Positions 4,622 through 5,985 of a stretch of DNA of 5,985 nucleotides are shown here, piece by piece. Made by a program: the position numbers and the translations under genes. The notes under the pieces were generated by a model. The model made no database searches. It was given only the letters and a program-made list of their open reading frames with translations, and had not been told where the DNA came from. Origin of the DNA: Rubrivivax sp. (GTDB taxonomy: Bacteria; Pseudomonadota; Gammaproteobacteria; Burkholderiales; Burkholderiaceae_C). Positions within the stretch are counted from its first letter, which is position 1. Every line of letters begins with the position of its first letter. The stretch is from the NCBI GenBank assembly GCA_030693565.1, contig JAUYAJ010000323.1:1-5985 (forward strand), given 5' to 3'.

Positions 4622-5985
4622 GCGCTGAAGGCAGCCCCGCCAGCAGTTCGGCGTTGCCGCCGGCGGCGGCGGTGTTGATGGTGACGGTCTGCTCGGCGCA
4701 AAAGCGCGGCAGGTAGTTCGGCCCGCCTGCCTTGGGGCCGGTGCCCGACAAGCCTTCGCCACCGAAGGGCTGGACGCCGACGACGGCGCCGATCATGTTG
4801 CGGTTGACATAGACGTTGCCGACCTGGGCGGCGTCGGCAATGCGCTGGGCGCGGCCGTCGATGCGCGTCTGCACACCCAGCGTCAGGCCATAGCCCAGCG
4901 CATTGATCTGCGCCACCACCGCGGCCACCTCGCCGCGCCAGCGCACCACATGCAGCACCGGGCCGAAGACTTCTTCGCCGAGCTCGGCGATGCTGCCGAT
5001 CTCGAAGGCCACCGGCGCCAGCAGGCGCGGCCAGTCCGACGTCAGCGGCGTTTCGGCCAGCAGCCGGGCCTGGCCGCGCAGGCGCTGCACATGGCGCTGC
5101 AAGTGGGCAAAGGCCTCGTCGTCGATCAGCGGGCCGACGTCGGTGGCCAGGTCGGCCGGGTCGCCGCAGCGCAGCAGCCGCAGCGCCCCGGCCAGCATCT
5201 CGATCACGCTGTCGGCAATGCCCTCGTGCAGGCACAGCAGGCGCAGCGCCGAGCAGCGCTGGCCGGCGCTGCGAAAAGCACTCTGGACGACGGCGTCGAC
5301 CACTTGCTCGGGCAAGGCCGTGCTGTCGACCAGCATGGCGTTGAGGCCGCCGGTCTCGGCGATCAGCGGCACGATGGGGCCGTCCTTGGCGGCCAGCGCG
5401 CGGTGGATCAGCCGCGCCACCGCGGTGCTGCCGGTGAAGCACACGCCAGCGCAGCGCGGGTCGGCCACCAGTGCCGCGCCCACCGTCTCACCCGGCCCAT
5501 GCAGCATGGCCAGCACGTCGGCCGGAATGCCGGCTTGATGCAGCAAGGCGACGAAGCGCTGCGCCACCGCCGGCGTCTGCTCGGCGGGCTTGGCGGCGAC
5601 GGCGTTGCCGCTGACCAGCGCCGCCACCACCTGGCCGGCAAAGATGGCGAGCGGGAAGTTCCACGGGCTGATGCACACGAAAACGCCGCGGCCATGCAGG
5701 CGCAGCTGGTTGCTCTCGCCGGTCGGACCGGGCAGCCACTGGTCGGCCAGCCGCGCCTCGGCCTGGTCGGCGTAATAGCGGCAGAAGTCGATCGCCTCGC
5801 GCACCTCGGCGACGCAGTCGCCCCAGGTCTTGTGGGCTTCGCGGACCAGCAAGGCGCAGAACTCGGGCAGCCGTGCCTCCAGCGCGTCGCCGGCGCTGCG
5901 CAGCAGCGCCGCGCGCTCGGTCAGCGGCCGCGCCCGCCAGGCCGGCCAGCCAGCGTGCAGGCGGGACATCGCGGCTGCCACCGCA
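4614..5985 (-). CDS. putA: PutA C-terminal part: L-glutamate-gamma-semialdehyde dehydrogenase domain (partial)
   Basis: This is the aldehyde dehydrogenase half of PutA, which oxidises glutamate semialdehyde (from P5C) to glutamate with NAD+ after the N-terminal proline dehydrogenase step. The frame stays open at the right edge, so the start lies outside the window; the GTG at 5981 is probably an internal Val. Numbering from that codon: PWNFP (106-110), the cofactor-site Lys in AAKPAEQTP (K131), FTGSTAVA (182-189), AETGG with general base E209, SAGQRCSALR with catalytic C243 (bases 5255-5253), EEVFGP (336-341), GNVYVNRNM (388-396) and GVQPFGGEGLSGTGPKAGG (402-420). These match PutA better than stand-alone ALDHs. 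The PutA C-terminal motif INTAAAGGNAELL (435-447) follows GGPNYLPRF almost at once. E. coli PutA has about 200 residues there, so this is probably the minimal type without the extra ALDH-superfamily domain. The proline dehydrogenase part and any DNA-binding domain cannot be seen. Confidence 0.93.
   Translation of the reverse strand, partial: AVAAAMSRLHAGWPAWRARPLTERAALLRSAGDALEARLPEFCALLVREAHKTWGDCVAEVREAIDFCRYYADQAEARLADQWLPGPTGESNQLRLHGRGVFVCISPWNFPLAIFAGQVVAALVSGNAVAAKPAEQTPAVAQRFVALLHQAGIPADVLAMLHGPGETVGAALVADPRCAGVCFTGSTAVARLIHRALAAKDGPIVPLIAETGGLNAMLVDSTALPEQVVDAVVQSAFRSAGQRCSALRLLCLHEGIADSVIEMLAGALRLLRCGDPADLATDVGPLIDDEAFAHLQRHVQRLRGQARLLAETPLTSDWPRLLAPVAFEIGSIAELGEEVFGPVLHVVRWRGEVAAVVAQINALGYGLTLGVQTRIDGRAQRIADAAQVGNVYVNRNMIGAVVGVQPFGGEGLSGTGPKAGGPNYLPRFCAEQTVTINTAAAGGNAELLAGLPSALS

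Noticed and set aside
1843..5442. Minus-strand open frames of 230-350 codons opposite the plus-strand genes, and alternative frames within putA
   Set aside because: They are antisense or out-of-frame shadows of genes with recognised domains; none shows a motif or a plausible ribosome-binding site.

Overview
The window is a high-GC (roughly 70% by eye) stretch that looks like chromosome of a betaproteobacterium, most likely Burkholderiales of the Rubrivivax/Leptothrix/Comamonadaceae type. The pointers are a ubiquinone-pathway UbiA, an orphan Bug-type (TctC) periplasmic receptor, a CnoX/YbbN chaperedoxin, a bifunctional-type PutA, and strong GC bias at third codon positions. The genus is inference.

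Layout, left to right: the 3' end of ubiA (+, ends 250) converges with proC (-, 259-1095). proC carries one in-frame amber stop (859-861) where the family has a conserved lysine; the rest reads as intact ProC. A 135-bp divergent gap (1096-1230) holds weak promoter-like motifs and a small hairpin. It leads into a secreted CsgG/HfaB-like protein (+, 1231-2481) that lacks a lipobox and has an extra Ala/Thr/Val/Pro-rich linker and a C-terminal beta-rich domain. Its stop codon lies inside a 179-bp nested palindromic element (2479-2657), the most unusual DNA structure here. Next come a Bug-family solute-binding protein (+, 2749-3720) and, after 37 bp, a CnoX-like thioredoxin-TPR protein (+, 3758-4621). 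The last gene is the C-terminal aldehyde dehydrogenase half of PutA (-, 4614 to the window edge), whose 3' end overlaps that of cnoX by 8 bp.

Functionally, this is mostly ordinary housekeeping and accessory DNA. Two genes meet at the same metabolite: ProC makes proline from pyrroline-5-carboxylate (P5C), and PutA oxidises proline through P5C to glutamate. If the proC amber codon is real, the synthetic arm is broken at this locus while the visible part of the catabolic arm is intact. The CsgG-like protein and the Bug receptor are exported proteins without their usual partners nearby (no csgA/B/E/F, no tctA/B). I do not see a clear new multi-gene system. The items most worth a second look are the palindromic element, the interrupted proC and the unusual CsgG-like architecture.
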